A stretch of 64,000 bases of DNA from Parvibaculum sp039680535. Its GTDB lineage: Bacteria; Pseudomonadota; Alphaproteobacteria; Parvibaculales; Parvibaculaceae. Made by a program: the position numbers and the translations under genes. Below, one piece after another: positions 9,201 through 16,913 of this stretch. Each line of letters begins with the position of its first letter. Positions within the stretch are counted from its first letter, which is position 1. The notes under the pieces were generated by a model. It was not told the DNA's origin. It saw only the letters and a list, made by a program, of their open reading frames with translations, and did not search any database. The stretch is from assembly GCF_039680535.1 (NCBI RefSeq), contig NZ_JBDKSS010000008.1, positions 62,001 through 126,000 on the forward strand, in the 5' to 3' direction.

Positions 9201-12200
9201 TGCGATATTCGCCGGCCACCTTCGGCACGAAGCTGCAATCGGCGGGCTGGGCCTCCGGCGTTCCCTCGCAGGTCGCGGCCTGTTCCCAGCTCGTGTTGTA
9301 GACGGTCTGATAGGCGTTGCCAGCGGACTTGACCCGTGCCGCCGTCACCTTCTTCATTTCGATCTTGAGATCGACCTTCGCCCCCCTGGCCGGAACGCCT
9401 TCCGGATCGACGACGATGTAGCTGTAGGCGGCAGGCTTTCCGACCTGATAGATCCATTCCTTCGCCTTGAGACCGACAAAGCGATCCGTCGCAGCGAATG
9501 TCGCCGCAACCGAGTTCGCGATGTTCTTGCCCCTGTCGTCCATCACCGCGACTTCAAAATTGAGATCGCCATAGGTGTCGTTGCCCTGATCGGGAATCGC
9601 AACATTAACCCTCGCGATGCCCTGCGCGTCGAGCGGCTGCTCCATCTGCGCGAGCATCTTGTCGTAGCTCTCATGTTCGAGATCGCCACGGGAGAAATCG
9701 AAACCGGCCGCCACCGGATGCGTCGACGACATGGGCCTCGGCGTGAACATCGCAGTGATGCGCGCCTTGGCGTTTGTATAAGGTCCGCCGGAATGCAGCT
9801 CCGCCTTCCCTTCGACTTCAACCGCCTTGGACGGACCGAAGACCTTGCCGTTCACGCTCGCGGTTACGCGGAAGGGCGCGGGCGTGAAATCGCTGACCAG
9901 CACCTGCGTCGGCATCCAGGCAAACCAGCCGTTCGACAATGCGCCCGCTGCATCTGCACTTTCGCCCTGTTCCTCGTTCTGCGGCTCACCCGCATCGCCC
10001 CGCAGCTTTTGCAGAAGACGGAACTTGTACCAACCGACTGCGCCCGTCTTCGGCACAGTGACGGAACCGTCCGTCGCGCCGAATTCGTTGAGCGCCACTT
10101 TCTTGATATCGGCGACGAGCTTCCCCGTCGGGTCCACGAGCTGCAGGCGATATTCGGACGGCGGCGCGGCGGTGAGCCCCTCATTCGACTGGCCACGCAC
10201 ATAAATCTTGTACTGGATCGTATCGCCGGCGCGATAAACGCCCTGCGCGGTCGTTCCCCAGACGCGCATATGCTCCTGCTCGCTTTGCGACTGCGGCCAG
10301 ATCTGTTCGCCCGAGGCGCGGAACGTATCCACCTCGAACTGGTAGGCGACCGGCAGGAGCGCCATGTCGTCGCCCTTTGTCGCGCGAATGGTCAACGCCT
10401 TGTCGCAATCGGACTCATAAACGCCTGCCTGCGGCGCAACGCCGGGAAGTATGGCAAGGCCGCCTTCATCCGTGATCGCGGAGGCTTCGATATGATCGGG
10501 CTCCGACCAGTCTCCCGGCGCCGTGTTCTCGCAAACGGCGGTGCTCAATACCGGGTCGCGATAGCGCTCCACCTTTACACCCGCCACGGGCTCCGCGGTC
10601 GCAAGGTCCGACACCCAGACCAGCGTGTTGTAATGCGCGATCTTCACATGAAGGCCGAAAGGCGTTACCTGCGCGAAGAGCAGCCCCGACTTCCTGTTCG
10701 GCAATTCCGGCGTCGTGGTCATCGCACCGAGCAACGCGCCCGATTTCCCTCCGAGCATGCCGCGCACGCCGAATTGAATCGCATATTGGATGTTGCGGAT
10801 CGGATCGAGCGCTTCATGCACCGACAGCCCTCTTTCGACGCCGCGCGGCGTCATCCGCGAAAATATGAAATCACGGCCCGTCAGATTGTTGACATAAAGC
10901 GGCACCTCGCTGTCGACATTCTTTTCGAGCACCGCAATGCTGTTCGGCAATTCGAAATTCGGCGGGCGGTTGTCCATGTGCCAGCGCACGTCGATGTCGC
11001 CTTCGAGCTCACGGCCGAACATGTCGACGATCTGAACCTTGTCGCCTTTCTTCAAGGTCGCTTCGTAATCGCGGTCGGAGCGCAGATAGACAGGAAAGCG
11101 CGCCGTGTATTCGTCGCCCTTCTGCCGCCCCTTCCAGCTGTAATAGCCTTCTGTCTGATCGACATCGACATTGGCCCAGGGATCGTCATTGGGCCCCGCC
11201 TTGCCGAGTTCGGGCGAAAGCGCGACATGATCGCGAATTTCCTTGAGCTTCACCGGAGCGCTGAACACAAGGCGCACGACATTCCACGGCCCGCAATCGG
11301 CCTTGGGCTTCCCGGCATCGCCCGGGCGAATGGTGATCTCCGTGCCGTCATTCGCCGTGCAGCGAAGTCCCGTGAATCGAAATGCGCCAAAGGTCGCGAA
11401 TTTCTGCACCGACTGATCGACAATGCCCTCCTCGGGTCCCATGCCGGAGATCAGCCCCGGGCGCATGACCAGTTCCGCCTCCATATCGAGCGGTAAGGGC
11501 TTTGCTGCAGTGACGAGCCATGTGCGCCGGGCCCACTCCTCCGTTCCGGGAACCGTCTCCGGGCGGAACCACGGAAAATATGCAAGCAGGCGACGGAAGA
11601 ATCCCCGCAAGCCAGGCTCGCGCGCGACCGGGACAAGCGCATCGTCCGGTCCCTTGGACCAGTCGGGGCCCGCGGCGACATGAACGCCGGCTTCACCGGA
11701 CGCCTCCCCCTTCCAGACGAAGGCCAGACGATTGGCGACGGAATCCCGCCGTACCGGCTGATTGAAGGTGACGAGCATCGCAGGCTCGCCCGGGCCGCCC
11801 CACTCCGAGAACTCGGCCCGATCGAGCGCAACGCGCGAGGTTATGAACTGGTGATGGAAGGGCCCCGCAAGCGTCGTTCCGTCCGCCGCCTTCAGTCCCG
11901 GATTGACCGTCACCGAATAGCGCGTCGAAGGCTTCAGCGCATCCGCCTCTTTCAACTGGCAGGCAAGCGCACCTTCGTTGAGCCAACGCCATTCGCAATC
12001 GAGCTTCGGTGAAATCTCGACCGGTATCTCCGATGCCTTCCGCTCCATCCGCCCAAGCGGCACCACCGCGCGGTCGAACTCGATCACGATCTGCCGTTCC
12101 GCCGGAACATCCTCGCCGGCGGGGGTGATCCGGGCAACCGACAGTGTCCCATCGGCGGCCTGTGCACTCATACCGGACATCAGGCAGAGCAATGCAAGGA

Positions 12201-12246
12201 TCAGAATGCCGTAGGCTGACATGGAGGATCGGGAGAGAGCTTGCAT
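6235..12246 (-). CDS. Bacterial alpha-2-macroglobulin (thioester protease trap), unusually long
   Basis: 2003 residues from ATG 12246. This start gives a clean signal peptide (MSAYGILILALLCLMSGMSAQA); the frame stays open 51 codons further upstream. The cleavage site is AQA with no lipobox Cys, so the protein is probably periplasmic and soluble, unlike the E. coli lipoprotein homologue. MG and bait-type domains are followed by a CWEQ thioester motif (Cys at about residue 1490, codon 7777-7779), an alpha-alpha toroid (GGMAYWVAANDRVDPYLSAYTALAFGWL) and a C-terminal receptor-like region. At about 2000 residues it is some 350 longer than E. coli YfhM. The intact thioester predicts covalent protease capture. 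It is co-transcribed with pbpC. Confidence 0.95.
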   Translation of the reverse strand: MQALSRSSMSAYGILILALLCLMSGMSAQAADGTLSVARITPAGEDVPAERQIVIEFDRAVVPLGRMERKASEIPVEISPKLDCEWRWLNEGALACQLKEADALKPSTRYSVTVNPGLKAADGTTLAGPFHHQFITSRVALDRAEFSEWGGPGEPAMLVTFNQPVRRDSVANRLAFVWKGEASGEAGVHVAAGPDWSKGPDDALVPVAREPGLRGFFRRLLAYFPWFRPETVPGTEEWARRTWLVTAAKPLPLDMEAELVMRPGLISGMGPEEGIVDQSVQKFATFGAFRFTGLRCTANDGTEITIRPGDAGKPKADCGPWNVVRLVFSAPVKLKEIRDHVALSPELGKAGPNDDPWANVDVDQTEGYYSWKGRQKGDEYTARFPVYLRSDRDYEATLKKGDKVQIVDMFGRELEGDIDVRWHMDNRPPNFELPNSIAVLEKNVDSEVPLYVNNLTGRDFIFSRMTPRGVERGLSVHEALDPIRNIQYAIQFGVRGMLGGKSGALLGAMTTTPELPNRKSGLLFAQVTPFGLHVKIAHYNTLVWVSDLATAEPVAGVKVERYRDPVLSTAVCENTAPGDWSEPDHIEASAITDEGGLAILPGVAPQAGVYESDCDKALTIRATKGDDMALLPVAYQFEVDTFRASGEQIWPQSQSEQEHMRVWGTTAQGVYRAGDTIQYKIYVRGQSNEGLTAAPPSEYRLQLVDPTGKLVADIKKVALNEFGATDGSVTVPKTGAVGWYKFRLLQKLRGDAGEPQNEEQGESADAAGALSNGWFAWMPTQVLVSDFTPAPFRVTASVNGKVFGPSKAVEVEGKAELHSGGPYTNAKARITAMFTPRPMSSTHPVAAGFDFSRGDLEHESYDKMLAQMEQPLDAQGIARVNVAIPDQGNDTYGDLNFEVAVMDDRGKNIANSVAATFAATDRFVGLKAKEWIYQVGKPAAYSYIVVDPEGVPARGAKVDLKIEMKKVTAARVKSAGNAYQTVYNTSWEQAATCEGTPEAQPADCSFVPKVAGEYRISATVKGTSGKAHVATSDFWVAGRDIVLWDSSPDTALQMFPEKPSYQVGETARYLIKNPYPNAKALITIERYGVLDHFVQTFTTSTPIVEFPVKPNYAPGFYVSVVLMSPRVDKPLDANQVDLGKPAFRMGYVSVPVTDPYNELSITAKAEREEYRPGDIVKVALHAEPRHAEKKEQVELAVAVLDQAVFDLIAGGKAYFDLYKGFYRLDGLDVHNYNLLLKLVGRQKFEKKGANPGGDGGADFKFRDDSKYVAYWNPSLRVDASGNASVEFAAPDNLTGWRILVIGTTPTDKAGLGDGGFKVNRPTEIRPVMPNQAMEGDRFEAGFSVMNRTDKKRHIKVDIEVAGTLDPRTQTSLMTEVDLDPYQRTTIFMPLVAGRVAAKPGADQGEIAFKVVAGDATDRDGYLAKLPINKRVDLVTAAIYGTTEGADASTPVSFPKDVRPDAGALDVVLSPTVVTDVAGAFRFIADYPFLCWEQRITKGVMAANFATLGRYLPADLTWKGAADTLKAMVASAADFQAPNGGMAYWVAANDRVDPYLSAYTALAFGWLHERGVDVPAPVEEKLLGYLKDFLRKDTAPDYYTADMAASARATALAALAQRGQVTLRDIERLRPRYKTVGLFGDAMLMQAALSLKDASGDKLADELAEIIMAHSNQTSGKFLFSEERGEGFGRMLATPLRDNCAILSSLVAYGREPRNRTRMEDVTFKLVRAISQSQRKAGYWGNTQENMFCTSALADYAAVYERSEPNLRATVALGSEPLGSADLKGVQAQPVTLTRPIGADDAGRSAEISIKREGEGRLYYATRLSYAPTDANAYAVNSGIEVRREYSVERNGKWVLLGDKAEVTRGEIVRVDLYLSLPSARSFVVVNDPVPGGLEPVNRDLATASSVDAGKADYVAPEGSWWSHARDWIEYEAGFWSFYHRELRFDSARFYSDYLDAGNYHLTYMAQAIATGEFQRRATKAEEMYDPDVFGLGRPGTLTVKEKP

Positions 12247-12403
12247 GGAATTGGCCTTCGCGAGAGTCCTGACGGATCCATAGGAGCATAGCACGCGGAC
12301 AAGTCCGTGACAGACGGTCCGTGGCCGCCTATGCACTCTTCCAGGATAAACGATCGACTTGGGCCGGGAATAAGTCGGGTAGACGGATGAATGTACCAAG
12401 GAG

Positions 12404-12435
12404 GTATCACTCCGGAGCCTGCCCCGGAGTGATAC
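12404..12435. terminator. Perfect 12-bp hairpin between the HpaB-family gene and the macroglobulin gene
   Basis: GTATCACTCCGG at 12404-12415 pairs with CCGGAGTGATAC at 12424-12435 around an 8-nt loop. It sits 12 bp past the stop of the HpaB-family gene and about 160 bp before the macroglobulin start. No clean U-tract follows on either strand, so it may be a transcript-end hairpin or a regulatory palindrome. The remaining 200-bp intergenic DNA presumably holds the macroglobulin promoter; I could not place it confidently. Confidence 0.5.
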
Positions 12436-12447
12436 GGAAAACGCCCC

Positions 12448-13869
12448 TCACTCGCCGGAGGTCGGCCTCACGCCCGCAAGCGCCAGCGCCTTGGCGCGGG
12501 CGGCATCCATATCGTAGGAGCGATGCATCATGACCCGCTGCGCGAGCAACCCTCCACCCGCCTGAAGCGCAACGACCTGCTTCCAGCCTCCAAAGCTGTC
12601 TGCCGAAATATCGCGGATGAGGTTGTAGACCCGCATCCGCGTCTCGACATCGGCATCCTTCGTGGTGTGGAGATATTTGCGAAGATAGGGCCCGACCTCG
12701 TTCGAGCGCAGGTCGCCCTCCTCCGGCAAAGTCAGCGTCAAGCCGCCGGCCAGATCGTGGAGTATCTTCACCATGGAATGGAAGTTGTTCGCGTAGTGAT
12801 ACTTGGCAACATTGATCGCAAGCGTGTTCGGATGAACCATGCCCGAAGGCGTGCGCTCGAAATTCCGGCAAGCGTCGTCCAGTCCCATGCGAAGCATTTC
12901 CGCATAGCAGATCAGCTCGGCAATGCCGTTCTGCGCCTCCGGCTTCTTGCCCTTGCCTTGCTGCTCGGAAACCAGCTGGGCGAGACCCACCATGACCTGC
13001 GAACTCTCCACCGCGTCGACGAGGCCGCCCGTCCGCTCCCAGAGGCCGAGCGCGCCCGCAAAGGCTCCTGAAAGTTGCCACTCGCCGGCAAGGAAGACCC
13101 GCTCCCACGGGACGAAGACATCGTCGAAGACGATGAAGCCCTCCGGCATGGAATGATGTGCGGAGGCGGGATAATCGAACGGGTTCAGTTCCGGTGCGGC
13201 GAATGACCGGTTGATGATCTTGACGCCCTTGCTGTTCACCGGGATCGAGAAGGCTACCGCATAGTCCCTTTCGTCCTCGCCCATCGCCTTGGTCGGCATG
13301 ACCACGAGTTCGTGAACAAGAGCCGCGGCGGAGATATGAAGCTTCGCACCGCGAACGACAATTCCATCCTTGTTCCGCTCGACAATGCGCAGATAGAGGT
13401 CCGGGTCATCCTGTTCATGCGCCTTGCGCGAACGATCTCCCTTTGCGTCCGTAATGACTTCAGCAGCACGCAGATCATTGTCACGTGCGAAGCGATACAT
13501 CCGCTCTATGTTCTCGGCAAATTGCGGATTGACCTTTCGCAACGGATCGACGATCTGGAGAAGCGCCATGAATACGCCGGTAACACCACCGACGATCGAC
13601 ATGTTGCGCAGAAGCTCCATGCGCTTCGTCAAATCCTCGGCCGAGCGCGGCACCTGATAGACGCGGTGGGCGAGGTCGCCCTCTTCAGTCCGATAGGTGA
13701 TAATGTCGCGTCGCTGGAGGTTGTCGTAGTCGTAATCGCCGGCGGCCACTTCGATCGGCACGCGGAAGCGCGGATGCGTAGTGATGTCGTCGATCCGCTC
13801 GCCGTTCCAGAAGTTTTCGCGTCCGTCCATCAAACTCTCGACATACTGGGCCTTTGTCTTGAGCGCCAT
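12448..13869 (-). CDS. 4-hydroxyphenylacetate 3-hydroxylase (HpaB) family flavoprotein
   Basis: 473 residues, starting MALKTKAQYVESLMDGRENF. The N-terminal HpaB_N region is followed by the flavin-binding HpaB core (FDDVFVPWERVFLAGEW, VGLAQLVSEQQGKGK, PEEGDLRSNEVGPYLRKYL). The superfamily includes two-component FADH2-dependent aromatic hydroxylases and the Fe-S enzyme 4-hydroxybutyryl-CoA dehydratase. I do not see that dehydratase's CxxxC pair in the expected N-terminal helix (ELLRNMSIVGGVTGVFMALL), so a flavin-only enzyme is more likely. No reductase partner is adjacent. Its own 118-bp upstream region suggests a separate promoter. Confidence 0.85.
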   Translation of the reverse strand: MALKTKAQYVESLMDGRENFWNGERIDDITTHPRFRVPIEVAAGDYDYDNLQRRDIITYRTEEGDLAHRVYQVPRSAEDLTKRMELLRNMSIVGGVTGVFMALLQIVDPLRKVNPQFAENIERMYRFARDNDLRAAEVITDAKGDRSRKAHEQDDPDLYLRIVERNKDGIVVRGAKLHISAAALVHELVVMPTKAMGEDERDYAVAFSIPVNSKGVKIINRSFAAPELNPFDYPASAHHSMPEGFIVFDDVFVPWERVFLAGEWQLSGAFAGALGLWERTGGLVDAVESSQVMVGLAQLVSEQQGKGKKPEAQNGIAELICYAEMLRMGLDDACRNFERTPSGMVHPNTLAINVAKYHYANNFHSMVKILHDLAGGLTLTLPEEGDLRSNEVGPYLRKYLHTTKDADVETRMRVYNLIRDISADSFGGWKQVVALQAGGGLLAQRVMMHRSYDMDAARAKALALAGVRPTSGE

Positions 13870-13879
13870 GGTTCCCTCC

Positions 13880-13913
13880 CTGTCAGATTTCTTGTTGAAG
13901 AAAGTCTGTCAGA
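13880..13913 (-). promoter_or_regulatory. Candidate operator upstream of the HpaB-family gene
   Basis: Immediately upstream of the gene's RBS, the palindrome TTTCTT-GTTG-AAGAAA (13888-13903) is flanked by two direct copies of CTGTCAGA (13880-13887 and 13906-13913). A further palindrome GACAA-T-TTGTC lies at 13944-13954. Such dense symmetry in a 118-bp gap points to a regulator site. The binding protein is unknown. Confidence 0.4.
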
Positions 13914-13987
13914 GATAGGCCGCGTCAATCAACGTCCGGTGGAGACAATTTGTCAGCGCGCTGCCGGGCGGAAACGCTTTAGGCCAG

Positions 13988-15037
13988 CTATCCGCCGATC
14001 CAGCCGAGCGCACGCCGGAACAGGCCGATGGTCGAGGCATGCAGCATGTCGCCGGTTTCCTTCGGCGCCTTTCCGGCCGCTGCCCGCGCGTTGGTCCCTT
14101 CCAGAATGATGCCGAGCTTGTAGCAGGCAAGCACGCCATACCATTCGATGGCGGAGAGGTCGCGGGAAGAACCTTCGGCATAACGCGCGACAAGTTCCCG
14201 AGCGGTCGGGAAGCCATCCCAGGGCTGAACGCCAACGGAGCCCGTGCTGCCCCGGCCCTCCGCATCCGGCCATGTCGCCATGAGCCAGCCGAGATCGAGC
14301 AGCGGATCGCCGATGGTCGTGAGTTCCCAATCGACGATGGCGGCAAGCTCCGGGCCATCGAAGCGGTACATCACATTGGCGAGATGATAGTCGCCATGAA
14401 TGATGCCAGGCTTGAAGGACGCGGGACGGTTCGCATCGAGCCAGTCGGCAACCCTGTCGACGCCGGGGATGTCGCCGGGGCCTGCCCAGCCTTCATATTC
14501 GGCATAGGACTCGAGCTGCGAACGCCAGCGCTTCACCTGCCGCTCAAGATAATTCTCGACCTTGCCGAGATCACTGAGACCGGCGGCGAGATAATCGACC
14601 CGCCCCAGCGCTGCCGCGCCGTCGGCAATCGCCAACCCCATGCCGTGGCGGATTTTCGGATCGCCCGCGTGCAGCGGCGGCAAGCCCACAGTCGCGTTGA
14701 ACCCTTCCACCGGCTCCATCAGATAGAAAGCTGCGCCAAGCACGTCTTCGCTCGGACAGGCGGCGATCAACCCCGGATGCGGCACATCGCTGCCCTTGAG
14801 AGCCGCAAGCACCCTCGCCTCGCGCCGCATGGTCTCGCTGCCGTTCATATGCGGGCGATGCGGCGGGCGGCGCAGCACGAATGTTCGCCCACCGCGCTTG
14901 AAACGCAGCAGGATGTTCTGCGTGCCGCCCGCAAGGGGTGTCACCTCTTCCAGCGGCCCGCGCTCCAGCCCCTGCGTATCCATCCAGTCGCGGAGCCTGT
15001 CGAGATCGACTAGTTCGGTCCAGCTTTCAAGTGCCAT
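13988..15037 (-). CDS. Phosphotransferase (APH/ACAD10-11 kinase-domain family)
   Basis: 349 residues with the aminoglycoside-phosphotransferase-like fold. There is a glycine-rich nucleotide loop (LAGGTQNILLRFKRGG), the catalytic loop HGDYHLANVMY (Asp base and Asn metal ligand) and IVDWELTTIGDPLLDLGW (metal-binding Asp). This COG3173 type matches the kinase half of mammalian ACAD10/ACAD11, which phosphorylates 4-hydroxyacyl-CoAs. The gene sits in an operon with an ACAD11-like acyl-CoA dehydrogenase, supporting a metabolic kinase rather than antibiotic resistance. The gap to the zinc dehydrogenase gene upstream is 10 bp. Confidence 0.9.
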   Translation of the reverse strand: MALESWTELVDLDRLRDWMDTQGLERGPLEEVTPLAGGTQNILLRFKRGGRTFVLRRPPHRPHMNGSETMRREARVLAALKGSDVPHPGLIAACPSEDVLGAAFYLMEPVEGFNATVGLPPLHAGDPKIRHGMGLAIADGAAALGRVDYLAAGLSDLGKVENYLERQVKRWRSQLESYAEYEGWAGPGDIPGVDRVADWLDANRPASFKPGIIHGDYHLANVMYRFDGPELAAIVDWELTTIGDPLLDLGWLMATWPDAEGRGSTGSVGVQPWDGFPTARELVARYAEGSSRDLSAIEWYGVLACYKLGIILEGTNARAAAGKAPKETGDMLHASTIGLFRRALGWIGG

Positions 15038-15047
15038 TTTCTTCGCC

Positions 15048-16085
15048 TCAGGGGACCAGGATCATCTTCAATGCGCCCGCCGTCCGCGCGTCGAAGAGCC
15101 GATAGGCCTCCGCGCCATCCGACAACGGCAGTTCATGCGTGATGTATTTCTCGGGATGGAGTCTGCCGCTCTGAATGAGCGGCACGAGTTCGGCCCATTC
15201 GTTCTGTACCGAGCAGGTGCCGATGCGGAAGGTGAGGCCCTTCGCAAAGGCGACACCCATGGGGAAGTCGAACTTCTTCGTCTGGTTGACGCCGATGACG
15301 GACACCGTTCCCTCGCGCGCCGCAAGCTTCAGCGCGAGCGAGATCGTCGCGTCATGGCCGACCGCCTCGACGACGCTCTCGACACCCCGTCCATGCGTCT
15401 GATCCCGGATGATGGCAGGCGCATCCGCCGGATCGAGCGCGACGGCGCCAAGCGCCGCCGCATGCGCGCGCCGCTCCGGCACGAGGTCGATTGCGAAGAC
15501 GCGGGCGGCCCCAAGCACGAAGGCGGCCTCCACCGCCATCAGGCCGATGGGGCCGAGCCCGACCACCGCGACATTCTTTCCCGGTGCGATGTCGGCGTTG
15601 CGGCAGCCGAAATAGGCAGTCGGCATCGCATCGGTGAGCATCAGCGCCTGATCCATGCTGAGCCCTTCGGGCACGCGGGCAAGATTGAAGTCGCCTTGCG
15701 GTACGCGGATCGCTTCCGCCTGACAGCCCTCGAGATGATGGCTGAGGCCGTAGCAACCGGCAGCATTGTTGAGGCAAAGCGCGATATGGCCAGCAAGGCA
15801 CTGCGCGCAGGCGCCGCAACCGACCGCAGCCGAGAGCATCACCTTGTCGCCCGAGCGAAAGCGTTTGACGCTACGCCCCACTTCAACCACTTCGCCCACG
15901 GCTTCATGGCCAACGCAGAAACCCATATCAGGGCTGAAGCCCTCGCCGTGATAGATGTGGAGATCGCTGCCGCATATGCCGCATTTCTCCATCTTCACCA
16001 GAACGTCCGTGTCGCTCTGAAGCGAGGCGTCGGCGAAGCTCTCGTAGCGGATATCGCGCGGACCGTGATAGCAAAGCGCCTTCAT
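15048..16085 (-). CDS. Zinc-dependent alcohol dehydrogenase (MDR superfamily)
   Basis: 345 residues. The catalytic-zinc residues are in KCGICGSDLHIYHG and GHEAVGEVVEVG. The structural-zinc loop has four Cys (GCGACAQCLAGHIALC). The Rossmann motif is VAVVGLGPIGLMAVEAA, and the acidic Asp in FAIDLVPERR suggests NAD preference. The family oxidises secondary alcohols to ketones or aldehydes. It belongs to the minus-strand catabolic operon, 25 bp after the SDR gene. The substrate cannot be read from sequence. Confidence 0.92.
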   Translation of the reverse strand: MKALCYHGPRDIRYESFADASLQSDTDVLVKMEKCGICGSDLHIYHGEGFSPDMGFCVGHEAVGEVVEVGRSVKRFRSGDKVMLSAAVGCGACAQCLAGHIALCLNNAAGCYGLSHHLEGCQAEAIRVPQGDFNLARVPEGLSMDQALMLTDAMPTAYFGCRNADIAPGKNVAVVGLGPIGLMAVEAAFVLGAARVFAIDLVPERRAHAAALGAVALDPADAPAIIRDQTHGRGVESVVEAVGHDATISLALKLAAREGTVSVIGVNQTKKFDFPMGVAFAKGLTFRIGTCSVQNEWAELVPLIQSGRLHPEKYITHELPLSDGAEAYRLFDARTAGALKMILVP

Positions 16086-16110
16086 TTGCCGTGTTCCCTT
16101 TTCTTGAATT

Positions 16111-16881
16111 TCAGGCGTTGCGCGCCATCAGGCCGCCATCGACGGGAATGGTAACGCCCGTGATGTAGGACGCCGCCGGCAGGCAAAGGCTCAGCGTGAT
16201 GTGGGCAACCTCTTCCGGTCGCCCATACCGGCCGAGTGCGGTACGCCGCTTCGCATAGATCTGCTTCTGCTCGTCGGGGATCGCCTGCGTCATGCCGGTG
16301 TTGATCGGCCCCGGGCAAACGCAATTGACCGTGATGCCTTCACGCCCAAGCTCGACGGCAAGGGCGCGCGTCAATCCGGTGACGCCGGCCTTCGCCGCCG
16401 CATAGGCACTGTCCATGGCGGTCGCGCCAAGCGCTTCCGTCGAGGCAATGTTGACGATGCGCGGACTTTTCGACTTGCGCAGATGCGGCAGCGCAGCCCG
16501 GATCACACGCTGCTGCGCCGTAAGCAGAACGGAGACGAGCCGGTCCCAAAGCTCGTCGTAACCCGGCGCGTCGATGGGCGAGAAGCCGGAAATGCCGGCA
16601 TTATTGACGACATTGTCGAGCCCGCCGAAATGCTGGGCGACGGCAGCCACGACCGCATCGATCTCAACCTTGTCCGCAACATTGAGCTTCCACGCCCGGG
16701 CGTTTCCGCCGGAAGCGCGAATGCCCTCGGCCACAGCTTCCGCGCCTTCCAGCGTGTAATCCGTCACCGCGACATTGGCGCCTTCGGCGGCGAAGACCTC
16801 CGCCGTCGCTCGGCCCATGCCACTGGCCGCACCCGTTACAAGCACGGTCAGGCCTTTGACCGAGCGACTCGATTCCGTCAT
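16111..16881 (-). CDS. Short-chain dehydrogenase/reductase (SDR)
   Basis: 256 residues, classical SDR. The cofactor motif is TGAASGMGRA with VAVTDYT after beta-2 (Asp suggests NAD(H)). The structural motif is NNAGISG, the catalytic Ser is in NIASTEA and the catalytic YAAAK follows. It probably oxidises a hydroxyacyl or alcohol intermediate in the same operon as the acyl-CoA dehydrogenase (32 bp gap). No family-specific substrate assignment is possible. Confidence 0.93.
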   Translation of the reverse strand: MTESSRSVKGLTVLVTGAASGMGRATAEVFAAEGANVAVTDYTLEGAEAVAEGIRASGGNARAWKLNVADKVEIDAVVAAVAQHFGGLDNVVNNAGISGFSPIDAPGYDELWDRLVSVLLTAQQRVIRAALPHLRKSKSPRIVNIASTEALGATAMDSAYAAAKAGVTGLTRALAVELGREGITVNCVCPGPINTGMTQAIPDEQKQIYAKRRTALGRYGRPEEVAHITLSLCLPAASYITGVTIPVDGGLMARNA

Positions 16882-16913
16882 GGCGTCCTCCCAGGCGCGC
16901 TGAACGACAGCGC

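Noticed and set aside
8557..11496. 979-codon plus-strand open frame
   Set aside because: It lies entirely antisense to the alpha-2-macroglobulin gene, is His/Arg-rich without domains and is explained by GC-rich codon bias.
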